Below, one piece after another: positions 54,186 to 64,000 of a DNA stretch of 64,000 nucleotides; the first letter of the stretch is position 1, and the number at the start of each line of letters is the position of its first letter. The notes beneath the pieces are model-generated. The model did no database searches. It was given only the letters and a program-made list of their open reading frames with translations, and had not been told where the DNA came from. Made by a program: the position numbers and the translations under genes. The stretch comes from Camellia lanceoleosa. Its lineage: Eukaryota > Streptophyta > Magnoliopsida > Ericales > Theaceae. The DNA is taken from positions 203,600,321 to 203,664,320 of the forward strand of contig CM045761.1 in assembly GCA_025200525.1 (NCBI GenBank). The letters run 5' to 3'.

Positions 54186-54775
54186 TTTATCACCGGTCTT
54201 GGATCGTCATGCCTTTCTTCAAAACTTTGAAGTCCAAGTTCTTTTGGGATGAAGAGTGCGACCGTGCTCTAGCGGACTTGAAAGCGTATCTCTCTTCAGC
54301 ACCTATTTTGGTTACACATCGGCCGGGCGAAAAGTTATATCTCTACTTGGCGGTCTCTCAACATGCGGTGAGCGCTGTTCTAGTCCGCGCTGAGGGCATT
54401 CAGCACTTGCCCATTTTCTATGTGAGCAAGACTCTGCTCCCGGCCAAAACGAGATATCTTCTCTTGGAAAAATTGGCGTTGGCTCTCATGATGGCGTCAA
54501 GAAAGCTGGCACACTACTTTCATGCCCATACAATAGTGGTGTTAACCAAGTTCCCGCTCAAGGTGCTCTTCACAAAAGCGGACTTTACTGGGAGAATTCT
54601 GAAATGGGCCGTGGAATTAGGCCAGTACGACATTAAGTTCATCACAAGATCGCGATCAAGGCTCAAGCCCTTGCAGATTTTGTGGCGGAATTTGCCCCTG
54701 GAACACATCCAGTCTGCCCGATTGATTTGGTTGGTGCGGGTTTGGCACAACCCATGGCTCTGGCAACAGAGATAA
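54182..54775 (+). CDS. Tat RNase H (native domain)
   Basis: A frame with [89 protein letters not shown] and [18 protein letters not shown]. This is the RNase H and connection region that follows RT in Ty3/gypsy. Just after this the [13 protein letters not shown] tail is found one frame over (54682 on), so there is another frameshift near 54660. Confidence 0.9.
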   Translation: MIYHRSWIVMPFFKTLKSKFFWDEECDRALADLKAYLSSAPILVTHRPGEKLYLYLAVSQHAVSAVLVRAEGIQHLPIFYVSKTLLPAKTRYLLLEKLALALMMASRKLAHYFHAHTIVVLTKFPLKVLFTKADFTGRILKWAVELGQYDIKFITRSRSRLKPLQILWRNLPLEHIQSARLIWLVRVWHNPWLWQQR

Positions 54776-55330
54776 GTGTTGACTCGCAAGCGGGAGAAGG
54801 GCGAAGCTCGACCGAAATAGCAAAGGCCGACGACTCATTGAAAGAAGAACCCAGCAAGGATGTGGAAAGAGACCAGATTGGGCCTACCAGAGACTTGGAA
54901 TTAAGAAGCTCCTAATCCGCCCGATTGCCGGAAGTCGCTCATTGGCGAGATGGAAACTATTCGTCGATGGGCGTCAATAGGCATGGAGCCGGCCGAATTG
55001 TGCTAACCGCCAGATGGGCTGATTATTAACAAGCAATTACGCCGCTTCCCAAAGATCCAACAATGAGGAGTATGAAGCCTCCTCGCCGGTCTAAGAAGCT
55101 GGCCGAGAATGAAGGTCGCATTTTATGGTGTTCAACACTCAAAGCCGTGGTCAATCAAGTCTCAGGGGAGTATGAGGCCAAAGATGAAAGAATGGCCAAG
55201 TATCAGGCGCTGGTACGAGCGGAAGTCAAGAAGTTCGATGCTATCAGAGTTGAACAGATCAAACGCGAAGGAAATAGCACGACCGATGAATTGGCCGGTC
55301 TCGCTTCCACTCAGACAACCTTTCCCAATC
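54776..55330 (+). pseudogene. Second (archaeal-type) RNase H of the Tat element
   Basis: The later half is clear: LKAVVNQVSGEYEAKDERMA, KYQALVRAEVKKFDAIRVEQ, then KREGNSTTDELAGLAST. This is the additional RNase H known from Tat and Athila. The N-terminal half (54940-55060), which should hold the first catalytic acids, is broken by stops and frame changes. Confidence 0.85.
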
Positions 55331-56088
55331 CCTTGATGATTGAATTTTTACCTCGGCCAAGCATTGAGGAACCAGAAGCAACCGAAGTACTCTGCACCGA
55401 CTTAGGCCCTTCCTGGATGGACCCCATCATCGCCTTTCTGAAAGACAGAATTCTACCAGAAGAAAAGAAGGCAGCCCACAAGATTCGGGCAAAGTCAGAA
55501 CGATTTTGGCTCTCACCTTCCGGAGCCTTGTACAAGAAATCTTTCATGGGGCCGTATTTGAAGTGTGTCCACCCCTCTAAGGTGGAAGCTTTCCTCTATG
55601 AGATCCATGAAGGCATCTGCGGCAGCCATACTGGGGGTAGATCTCTAGCTTACTGAGCAATCTCGCAGGGTTATTGGTGGCCGTGCATGCAGGTGGACGC
55701 GCAGAAATATGTTCGTAGATGCGAGAAATGTCAGAAATTTGCTCACCAGATCCACCAACCGGCAAGGGAATTGCTCTCCCTTACAAGTCCTTGGCCGTTC
55801 GCACTCTGGGGGTTGGATATTGTTGGACCCCTCCCTGTCGCACCCGGTAACTGCAAGTTCTTCATCGCCGCCACCGACTATTTTACCAAGTGGGTGGAGG
55901 TCGAGCTATTAGCAACCATTAAAGAAAAGGACGTTAAGAAATTTGTTTGGCAGAATGTGATCACTCGCTTCGGTATACCCAGGGCGCTCATCTCAGATAA
56001 TGGCACTCAATTCGATGGGAAGCTCTTTCGCGGATTTTGCGAAGAGTTAAAAATCGAGTTCTACAACTCAACGCCGGCCTATCCTTAA
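55331..56088 (+). pseudogene. Tat integrase N-terminal domain and core
   Basis: The frame has the zinc domain (HEGICGSHTGGRSLAY, stop, AISQGYWWPCMQ, CEKCQKFAHQ) and the catalytic core (LWGLDIVGPLPVAPG, FIAATDYFTKWVEVE, ALISDNGTQFDGK). It is split by a TGA at 55654-55656, where an Arg (CGA) would be expected, and ends in a TAA at 56086-56088 inside the motif that normally reads YPQSNGQAEASNK. Both stops are one C-to-T change from a sense codon. Confidence 0.9.
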
Positions 56089-56653
56089 TTGAATGGTCAA
56101 GCAGAGGCCTCAAACAAGACCATCCTAGATGGGCTGAAGAAGCGGCTTGAGAAGGCAAAAGGAAAGTGGGCTGAAGAGCTTCCTAATGTGCTGTGGGCAT
56201 ACCGCACTACGACAAGGCGATCGACTGGGGAGACACCATTCGCATTGGCCTATGGCATGGAGGCCGTCATCCTATTAGAAATTGGGATGCCAACCGTTCG
56301 CTCAGAAAGTTTCCAGCCAGACCTGAACAATGAAGCTGTGGCATTAGAGCTGGACCTTGCTGAAGAAAGACGAGAGCGCGCGTTAATCCACGCATGTGAC
56401 CTATCGCCAGGAGCTCTCTAAAAAATACAACAAGGCAGTGCACCCCAGGCTATTCAAGATTGGGGATTGGGTCTTAAGGAAAGTGCTTGGCAACACAGTG
56501 ATTCCTGGCGAAGGAAAGCTCGGTGCAAATTGGGAAGGGCCATACAAGGTAGTTGGTCTTGCTGGCAAAGGGGCATACCACCTGGAAGATTTAGATGGCA
56601 AAGTTGTCCCCCGTCCGTGGAATGCAGCCAACCTAAAGGTCTTTTACTTTTAA
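56089..56653 (+). CDS. Tat integrase C-terminal part
   Basis: After the TAA the frame continues with NGQAEASNKTILDGLKKRLE (catalytic Glu), LPNVLWAYRTTTRRSTGETP and FALAYGMEAVILLEIGMPT, to 56421. It then shifts to the frame at 56396 for the C-terminal domain: HPRLFKIGDWVLRKVLGN, WEGPYKVVGLAGKGAYHLED, and the end NAANLKVFYF. There is no chromodomain, as expected for Tat. Confidence 0.9.
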
Positions 56654-56904
56654 AATGTAATTTGCTTATGTTGTTTAGCTTTCCTAGACCCATAGCCCTT
56701 TGGCACTTGATGTAAAAGATGGCAATGTTTTTTGTAATAAAAATTAGTCCCTTCTTGTTTAGTATTATGTTTGTCCAATGATGTAGCAAGACACAAAAGA
56801 CAATTATGGATGCCAGGGGCAAGAAGACCGACCTGGATGGGACCAGACTGTTTTCCTCGGAATGGGAGCAGACCGCACAAACAGTTTGCCTATGGAGCAA
56901 GGCG

Positions 56905-57260
56905 CATTAGGGCCGAGCTGGTTTTGCTCGCCCAGTTGAAATGTTGGCGGCATGACCAACCTAACTAAAACATTGGTGATTTACCCAATGCAGGAGCCGA
57001 GCTGATTTTGCTCGGCCCATTCGGCATATTGGTGTCTTGTCCAATATGGGAAACGAGCTGATTTTGCTCGGCGGAATTGGTAATGTTGGCGTCTTGCCCA
57101 ACAGTTATAAGGCCGAGTTGGCTTTGCTCGGCTAAAAAAAAAAAAAAAAAAAAAATTTGAAAATTGAGGCGAGCTGGCTTTGCTCGACCGTATGGAAGTA
57201 ATGGAATTACAGTATGTAAACCGACCAAGGCCGAGCGGATTTTGCTCAGCCAGGAGCAAG
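56905..57260. repeat. Hairpin-forming tandem repeats in the Tat 3' region
   Basis: Six units start near 56912, 56996, 57053, 57112, 57170 and 57231, about 58-60 bp apart after the first. Each contains a GCCGAGCTG-ATTTT-GCTCGGC-type hairpin. The spacers of the first four units hold a second hairpin with changing stems: GTTGG/CCAAC, CATTGG/CCAATG, CATATTGG/CCAATATG and TGTTGG/CCAACA. A poly-A run interrupts unit 4. Confidence 0.85.
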
Positions 57261-57604
57261 ATGTCATTTCATTTCAAAATGCAACTGCTAGTCCTGACAG
57301 GATTACTTATGAGCTGATCTTAGCTCGGTGGTTTGTGCGGTTCGGCCGGCCTGTTAGTTGATCAAAAATTGAAGCAAGAAGTTCACATATACGAGAGCCG
57401 AATGAGAATAAACAGTGAACGAGCAAAAAGTTGAAATTTCATTGATGGGAAAAATTCAGTACATAGGGTGGGGCATAGCCCGGTTACATTGCAAAAAAAA
57501 AAGAGAGAGAAAAAGAAGAATACAAAAGCAAAGGAAAATGAAAAAGAAAGTCTTCAATCAAGGTCAAGGTTTTGTTCGGCCCCCTCCACCGTCAACTCGG
57601 CGCT

Positions 57605-60446
57605 CAGTGATGTTTGCTCGGCAGGCCCTCCTCGGCATCATTATCGACGCCTTCCACCGAGACAACATCCCGACCAATTGCTTCATCTTCAGCATTTGGA
57701 GATGCTTCGGATGGAGTTTGCTCGGCTTGTTTCTCGGCGGCAGCTTCTTCTTCTGCCTCCTTCCTTGCCTCTGCAATTAATCGGTTTATGCTGGCGTATG
57801 CTTGCAAATAGACCGATATACGCAGGGGCGGGTTGATGAACATGTCGACCAGGCCAACTTTTTCCACGCGGCTTTCCACCAAGACCGAAAAAGATGTCCT
57901 TGGCTTGACTTGACGCCATAGGTCTTCTCCCGAGCGTATCCGCGTCTTCAAGGTCTTCAACCGCTCTCTCGCTCTCTTGGGCATCACGCAGCTTGCGTAG
58001 ATCGGCGAGGTACCACGCTTTGGTTGACTTCAAGGCCGTTGTTTTTACCGCTCGGTCAACCTTCCGCTTCATTCATCCCGCTCGCCGCGATAGCCTCTGC
58101 GCTGCCCTCGGCCTTGATATTTCGCCTTTTTGAGCCTCATTCTCGGCGATCGCCTCACGCAGATTTTGCCGCACTTTGATCATGCGGTCATGGGCGAGGT
58201 AGTTTTTCTGCGCGGCCTGCAAACAGATGAAAAACCAATTAGCATTCAAAGACGGGGCAAAAACCGAGCAACCAGTTGAAGCAAAAACAAAAAATGGAGG
58301 GACTTACCAACACGATTGATTTTGCCGCCGAGCGGAGAACCTTCAGTCCGACAAATTGTGCCTCTTCATGTCGGCTGGAAGGATTAGCCCCTTGGTCATG
58401 TTGAAGCCAAGGGAGTAATCCTTGTCAGAGTAGACTGAATCCTCGGCAGAAACTGGTCGGCCCTGATAATGGAACTCGGGTGCCCAGACCGGGGGGGTGG
58501 CAGAGCCCTTGGCCTTGGATTTGCAGGCGAGTGGCTGCTCCGTCTGGTCGGCCAGCTCGGTTGAACCAACCTCGGTTGAGTCTTCGTCGATGAGGCTCTG
58601 ACCGGCTTTGTCTTTCCTTGGCCTTTTCTTTGGCCGGCCAAATTTTACTCGCTTGCCAGATGCAGCACCGCCTTCCGCTTTGTTCGACGGGGAGGAAGTT
58701 CCCGATGCCGCTTGGGGTTGGGACTCCCCGCTCCTGATCATTGATTTAATGGCCCGGATTTTTGCCATTTCTTGCTCTGCGGTTAGTGGAACGAGTCTGA
58801 TCGGTGGAAGAGTTGGGTCTGGTTCTGGGGACGGAGCGCGTAGAAAATCAGTCACGCGGCTTTTGCGCGACGCCTGGTAGTGGTATGTTTGTTCGAAGCC
58901 GAGCAGTTTCGAAGCTTGTCTTTCTTCCTCGGGGTGACGAAGTAGAGCTCGGATTGCTTCTGGGTCGGCCTAATGATAGTCCGCCGCCAAGTGTCTATCT
59001 GCAAGTGGAAGACAAGTGTTAGACCGGTGCAAAATAAAAAGAAATTGACGCATTATAAAGATAGCACGGTGATCCGGGCTACTCACCAGAATGGCCGAAA
59101 TCTTTCCTAATATACCAGCCCGATATGGGCGCCTGTATCCTCATAATTACGGACACCAGGAAGTCGTCGTTGGCTTCTTTGTCTGGTTGCCTTCGATGAG
59201 TTTTGCTCGGCCCTTCTTGACTTTGAGGTAAAAAAACCCACCCTTATTTTTACTAAGGTCAGATTGGTGAAAAATTTCATGAGACCGAGATTGAGACCGA
59301 GCCTTGGTTCAGTTTCGACGCCATTTATTATCTTGTACGGTTGGTGGAAACTTGGCTCGGCAAAGCCTTGTTCCGCTCAAAATTCGCAGATCAATGGTCG
59401 CAGAAGCGAGCCCTCCTCGACAATGGAAACGACCGTGAAGGGGCACCGTCTAAGTCTCCCCACAGATCCCCTTTTTAGCGAGCTCTAAAACTACGCCGTC
59501 TCGATGTTGTAGTCTTTACTGAACTCACCATCGCGTACTGGCGCTGGACCATAAACCGGTATTTTCCCATCTAGGTCGGTCTTATTTACTCTGTATCTCG
59601 GTCAAAAATGTTGTGTGGTTGCTCGGGCTTTGAGCTCCACCTGTGGTGACGCTGAAGGGCTTGGTCGGTCCTATTTGTTCTGCATATTGAAAAATTAGGC
59701 CAAGGGTTAGCACGACAGATATTGCGCGGCTCCTAGTGGAAATAGCTCAGGAAAGGATTTGGTGTTCTGACCGGCAAGTCTCAGCTTGGTTTAACTACAT
59801 GTGTCCCTGATCCTCCTAGTCCGATTCTAGCTCGGTTAAGGCTACATGCAGGATCTAGTTGATCCTTCAGCTCGGTCAAGGTATCAGGCGAAGTTTTCAC
59901 AGTTTTTAGTTCGGCTCACTCTACTCATCGATCTGGTGGAACACCCAGCCCGGTCACAGCTTCTACGTGAAGCCACAAACAGTTTTTTGCTCAGCTGGAG
60001 TTCTACCTACAGATCTAAACGAGCATTTTGCTCGGTTCAGTCCAGATTCAAAGTGTTCATATCAAATGCAAAGGGTTTGCTCAGAGGTTTTGTGGATCGA
60101 GGGGCACGAAGACCCCCACCACTCCTCCAGTTTCAGTTTTCCTAGTGTGTGAAGTTGTCGAGACCACATAAGAACAATCAAAAGCAAGAAGTGCCAAACA
60201 TAGTGGCATAAAATACGAAGAACAGTGGGAAAAATGGCAAAGAGCCTGAAAAGTTGGAAAAATGAAATGCCATGAAAATGAGGGGTAACTTACCAGTACA
60301 CAGAGATGTGTGGAGTCCTCTCCCTCGAAAGCTTGATTGCAGCGGCAATGGCAGGGGGGGCACTGCAGCTTTGGTGGCTAGGGTTTTCAACTCGAAGATG
60401 GCAGCAAGAAAGTGAAGGGCTCTGTCCCTTCGTGTGGTATTTAAGA
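57605..60446 (-). pseudogene. Spliced antisense gene of the Tat element (gypsy-associated coiled-coil protein)
   Basis: It runs leftward between pol and the missing 3' LTR. Possible promoter at 60437-60446; first donor CTG|GTAAGT at 60294/60293. Two introns keep phase: 59086-58999 (88 bp, GTGAGT...TTGCAG) joins WYIRKDFGHS to DRHLAADYH, and 58308-58217 (92 bp, GTAAGT...TTGCAG) joins AAKSIVL to AAQKNYLAHDRMI. The protein has an upstream part (FFTNLTLVKI, GFFYLKVKKGRAKLIEG), ADPEAIRALLRHPEEERQAS, YHYQASRKSRVTDFLRAP, a basic stretch (KRVKFGRPKKRPRKDKAG), LGFNMTKGLILPADMKRHNL, a helical region and an acidic tail (EEEAAAEKQAEQTPSEASP). It has a stop at 58965 and frameshifts, for example near 58345. 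Plant Tat elements are known to carry antisense ORFs here; the function is unknown. Confidence 0.75.
60437..60446 (-). promoter_or_regulatory. Possible TATA box of the antisense gene
   Basis: The complement reads CTTAAATACC, about 140 bases upstream of the first splice donor in antisense direction. Confidence 0.4.
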
Positions 60447-60450
60447 GTGG

Positions 60451-63400
60451 GCGGGAAACCCAAATGGCTGCGCCGTTTGAATTCTAGCAGCGTCGTGAGC
60501 AATTTGTTTACTTTCGACCCAATGGCGTGATGACACGCGGCATCGAAAACGCTGTCGACGCAAGACGACCTTTGATGGAACAGCGGAGGTAGTGGCCGGC
60601 CAATTGAGATTGCTCAGCGGTAGAAGTGTCCCCAATTCAACCATGGCTCGGCGGCAGGCATTGCCTTATTTAAGCTCGGCCTGGCAAGGTGTAGCACGTC
60701 CGCGGAGGGACCTCGCGCTTACAGTTCGGACTCAATTTTGTGTGTCGGTTCTAAATCTGAACCAAAGAGTCCAAATCCGGCAAATCGTTTGAGAAAACAG
60801 ATTTTCAAAAGTAGTGCCAAACATGGATCGCTTTTGCGGACATGAGTCGCCACCTAAATATTTTTTAATTGGGAAATTTAGGAAACCCCGACTGCGTCAA
60901 GGCCACATGTCCGCCATCACCAAAGTGGTCTTGGTTCGAGCTTGGGTACGATCGGGAAGGTCACTATGAGCTTTCTTTCGCCGTCCAAGACCGGCCTCTA
61001 CTAACCGTGATATCCGTTTTTGAAAACTTTATGCGTTCTTATTCCAATTATTAGCCTAGAATTACTATGTGATGCGCACAACACAAAAGTATAGACTAGA
61101 TCGCCTAATTTGGAAACAAACATTGCATATCCGTTTTGTCTCGAAAAACGTGTTAGATTTTGCTACTCGCAAGTAGGCTAAAAATACGGATTTCAACGAG
61201 TTGTTCCAACTCAGGCAATCCAACCTCCACCCACAGGCATTCAAACAGTTTATCATGTGAGCAACTAGCCGCATGGTAAGCATACTGTCATGGCAACATT
61301 CACATGCATGTGGTATGCTAAAGCCATAAATACTTACATCGTACTCCGCGCCAAAACAAGAAACTGGTTAGCAAACATGCATGACCTAGTTCATGTTAAG
61401 TGGCTAATGCGACACAAGCAAAAATGCAACCTAGAGTAGGCTCGGCTAACCCTAAACATGGCATGTGATCAAATAGCATGTATTCAATTTGAATTTTGAA
61501 AATACAATGCAGTTTGTATGATGTACCGAGCCCGGTGCATGTAAACAGAATGCATGAATGCACGCATGCATTGCATAAGGTATGCTAAAAATAAAATGCC
61601 CTAATCTACCATCATAAGCGGGTAAATAAAAGGGATAGAAAGAAGTGGGGATTGGAAGACATACACCCACTCACACACACTTATTACATTTTTGCCCTCA
61701 CTCGGAGGGACCGAACAATAATACAGAACCGAACAAATAATTAACTATTCTAGCTAATTAAAATATTACAAATTCACTAAATTAATTAAATAAAATTAAT
61801 TAATCTAATTAAGCAATAAACTGCCTCGGGATGAGGGCCAAATGCAACGCAGCTGCTCGGGGCCCCTGGAATACCGCCTTAGGCACAGATTGCCTTCGCT
61901 TTCCTCTGCTTCCTCCTCGAAAATTGCCAAAGTCCCTGTGAGCACCTCTCAGGCACCGGGGACATCATCGCTTCGTAATTTCACCGGTGAAGGATTTTTC
62001 CATCGGCACAATTGTTCCATCGGTTGGGATGAATCTGGCCGGCACTAAAAAGTGCCGGTCGGCACAAAATGTTCTGCACAGATCCGCAACTCACAAAGAA
62101 GAGAGGACAAACCATGCATGGCAATGTAATTCAAAGCATGTATGCACCAAACACATCCCACATCATGTTTTGGACTCAAAGGAAGATGTGCCTCGTCCTG
62201 ACCACCAATCACGCATTTCCATGCATGATGGCCTAAAGAACCGAGAGTGCAACTTTGGTTTCAAATGCATGCAAACCACATAAACAAACAAGTGTGCTAA
62301 ACCTCTATCAAAATCACTTCAAGAGGCTTAGCATGCATGCCAATGTGATGCAACCCTAGACATGTCATCTAATATGCAATATGATCATGGCATGGTACTT
62401 ATGCAAGGCATTCAAGCAAGCATACAAGACAAGCATGCAAACCACATGGAGGATGGGCTTAGACATGATCTAGGCAGCTCCAAAAGGGCCAAAATCAGTG
62501 GCCAAAATGCTAAGGCATAAGGGTCAAACGCACATGCACACATGCACATGTTAAGGTACCAACACATTAAGCATAACAAACAACATTCAAGCACACTTGA
62601 AATGAGTTAAACATGGACAATTGATATGCACATAAAGCTCCGAAAATCACACAAAATGTGATGCCAAAACATGCAACAAAGCAAGCCAAACAAGGCATGC
62701 AAATGGTCCAAGTCTTGAAACAAGCCAAGAAGGCTTAAACCAAGGCCAAGTCCACCAAGCCTCACAAGGCTAAGGGGCCTCAAAATAGGTCACAAGCAGA
62801 CCTAAACAAAGCCTAAGGAGCACCTAGATGGCATCTAAGGGGCTCAAGTACAAAGGCATGCAACATGACCAAAACATGGAGCATACAACATATGCTTTTA
62901 AAGCATTAAAGAAGCAACTAAAGCATGCATACAAGCATACCAAAAAGGTCTGAAATAACATGTAAGAGGGTTCCAAACCCTTGAAATCATGGAGGCAATG
63001 CATCCTACACATGCACCTACTTGAAGCATACAAGCTACAATGCAAAGGGGCTATACAAAGCATGCCAAGATTGACCCAAACGACCATGGACAGAGCTAGA
63101 TCATGGCAAAATGAGCATATAAGCTTCATGGATCTAGGCCTAAATCATGCTAGAAATGAAGGCACACAAACTAGGCACGTTAGGGCAATAAGAGGCATTA
63201 CGAGGCAACTATACTAAGCATGCATAGGAGACCAAAACCAACTTGAAATCATGTTATAACATGGCAATATAAGCATGGAAAACAAGTCAAACATGCTCAA
63301 CACACACTCAAACATGAAGCTCCTTAAGGAAGCAAAACATGCCCTTTTCAAGGACATCAAGGAGAGGGGGTGGCCCTCCCCTTCTTGAGACTTCAAGGCA

Positions 63401-64000
63401 TGCTCTTCACCACTGAAATCCCTCAAGATTTCAGTGGTGAAGAGATCCTACCACCAAAATCTCGGATCTCTCCAAAATAGCACAAAAAGGGACCCTTTTG
63501 AAGGTCTAAAGGGGGTTAAACCTCCCCAAACCACAAAACACTCTTGATATACAATAAAGAGGGTTCAAAAACAGAACTTTTTTGTGTTATATGCTAAGCA
63601 CAAAAACAGTCCTAAGCTAGGTAAAAAGAAGGTGCAAAAATGGGGTAAAAAGGGAGTTAAGTTCTTACCCTTGTAGACCTCTTCACAAAGCTTGATGTTG
63701 TGGCTTCTTTGGACTCAAAACCAGTCAAGAACTCCAAGAATCAGCCCTTAGAACCTCAGTTGCAAGGAGAAGGTGGAGCACTAGGTGTTTTAGTGCAATA
63801 GTGTGAACTAAAGCACCTAGTGTATTAAACAAACAAGGAAAGAGAGAGATAAGATAGATACAACTATTCTAACCTAAAACCAGACCTTGGCTCTCTCTAA
63901 CAATGGTTAAGTCTCTCAAGAAGCCAACCCTTGAGCAAAGGGAAGAGCTTTCCCTCTTATAGGCCAAAAGCTTACAAGCTTGGCCACTAAGCAAGCTCAT
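60451..64000. other. Unclassified CATGC-rich sequence, possibly LTR or leader of another Tat/Ogre-like element
   Basis: No coding frame with motifs is seen. From 60780 on, the complement has GGTGGCGACTC near 60844-60854, a word found beside LTRs in some plant Ty3 elements. The next 3 kb are rich in GCATGC words and have LTR-like composition. No termini or target duplication could be fixed, and the sequence continues beyond the window. A perfect hairpin lies at 63403-63444. Confidence 0.3.
63403..63444. repeat. Perfect 18-bp-stem hairpin
   Basis: CTCTTCACCACTGAAATC, loop CCTCAA, then its exact complement. No T-run follows that would suggest a terminator of RNA polymerase III. Confidence 0.95.

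Larger units (their letters stand above)
47487..60450 (+). mobile_element. Plus-strand Tat-lineage Ty3/gypsy element with nested solo LTR and antisense gene
   Basis: It has a 5' LTR (47487-48367), primer site, Gag, protease, RT, RNase H, a second archaeal-type RNase H, integrase, a repeat-rich 3' region and an antisense gene. The second RNase H between RT/RNase H and integrase is the mark of the Tat/Athila group. Protein order and sequence match the minus-strand Tat element around the Tekay array. No 3' LTR matching the 5' one was found up to 64000, so the 3' boundary given is only the upstream end of the antisense gene. Confidence 0.85.

Noticed and set aside
56905..57260. Regular repeats with 58-60-bp period that look like a CRISPR array
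   Set aside because: The spacing is that of a plant retrotransposon minisatellite; the spacers are related to each other and the context is eukaryotic.
60844..60854. Possible primer binding site and LTR boundary of an Ogre-like minus-strand element
   Set aside because: The adjoining sequence lacks the CA end required for an LTR edge, and no partner LTR or polypurine tract is in the window.

Overview
The window looks like nuclear DNA from a flowering plant, probably a eudicot. It has AT-rich non-coding sequence, plant-type LTR retrotransposons with tRNA-iMet primer sites, an hAT element with an 8-bp target duplication, TRIM and Helitron-like small elements, and GT-AG intron signals. There is no bacterial organisation. 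Most of the 64 kb is nested transposable elements, and the clear open reading frames belong almost entirely to retroelements. The species cannot be named from the sequence.

Layout. (1) 1-642 and 18231-20986 are two parts of one minus-strand Ty3/gypsy element of the Tat type. It is split inside its protease codons by (2) 643-18230, a chromovirus (Del/Tekay-like) in an LTR-internal-LTR-internal-LTR tandem arrangement, flanked by one 5-bp duplication (acctt). (3) 21082-22420 is the end of a probable MULE-type DNA element with a Ulp1-like protease fragment. (4) 22453-24298 is a large inverted repeat with outward-facing TATA boxes, possibly from an old endogenous pararetrovirus. (5) 24361-24704 and 36541-about 42600 look like an unrecognised host gene or pseudogene made of duplicated small exons. 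It is interrupted by (6) 24705-36535, a non-autonomous Tekay-derived LTR element that lacks gag-pol and carries its own plus-strand gene. One of its LTRs is in turn interrupted by (7) 31191-36098, a young Ty1/copia element with identical 310-bp LTRs and TA...TA termini. (8) A 966-bp TRIM lies at 40391-41356, a mini-Helitron at 43187-43377 and an hAT element at 46582-47234. (9) 47487-about 60450 is a second Tat element on the plus strand, with a solo LTR (51055-53535) inserted between its protease and reverse transcriptase. Its 3' region holds hairpin-forming tandem repeats and a spliced antisense gene. (10) 60451-64000 is unclassified CATGC-rich sequence.

How the parts relate. Five insertion events are supported by 5-bp target duplications (acctt, gttat, ttatg, cttgg, ccggg) and one by an 8-bp duplication (gtagaggt), so the order of nesting can be read directly. 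Gag and pol of each family are the usual parts: particle protein, protease, reverse transcriptase, RNase H and integrase. Nearly all copies are broken. In the Tekay array and the copia element the breaks are mainly small indels, several at CNG or CG sites. In the plus-strand Tat element several breaks are C-to-T type stops.

The most promising unusual signals are the spliced antisense gene and the covarying 3'-region hairpins of the Tat element, the plus-strand gene inside the Tekay-derived non-autonomous element, the long inverted repeat at 22.5-24.3 kb, and the array of duplicated small exons.
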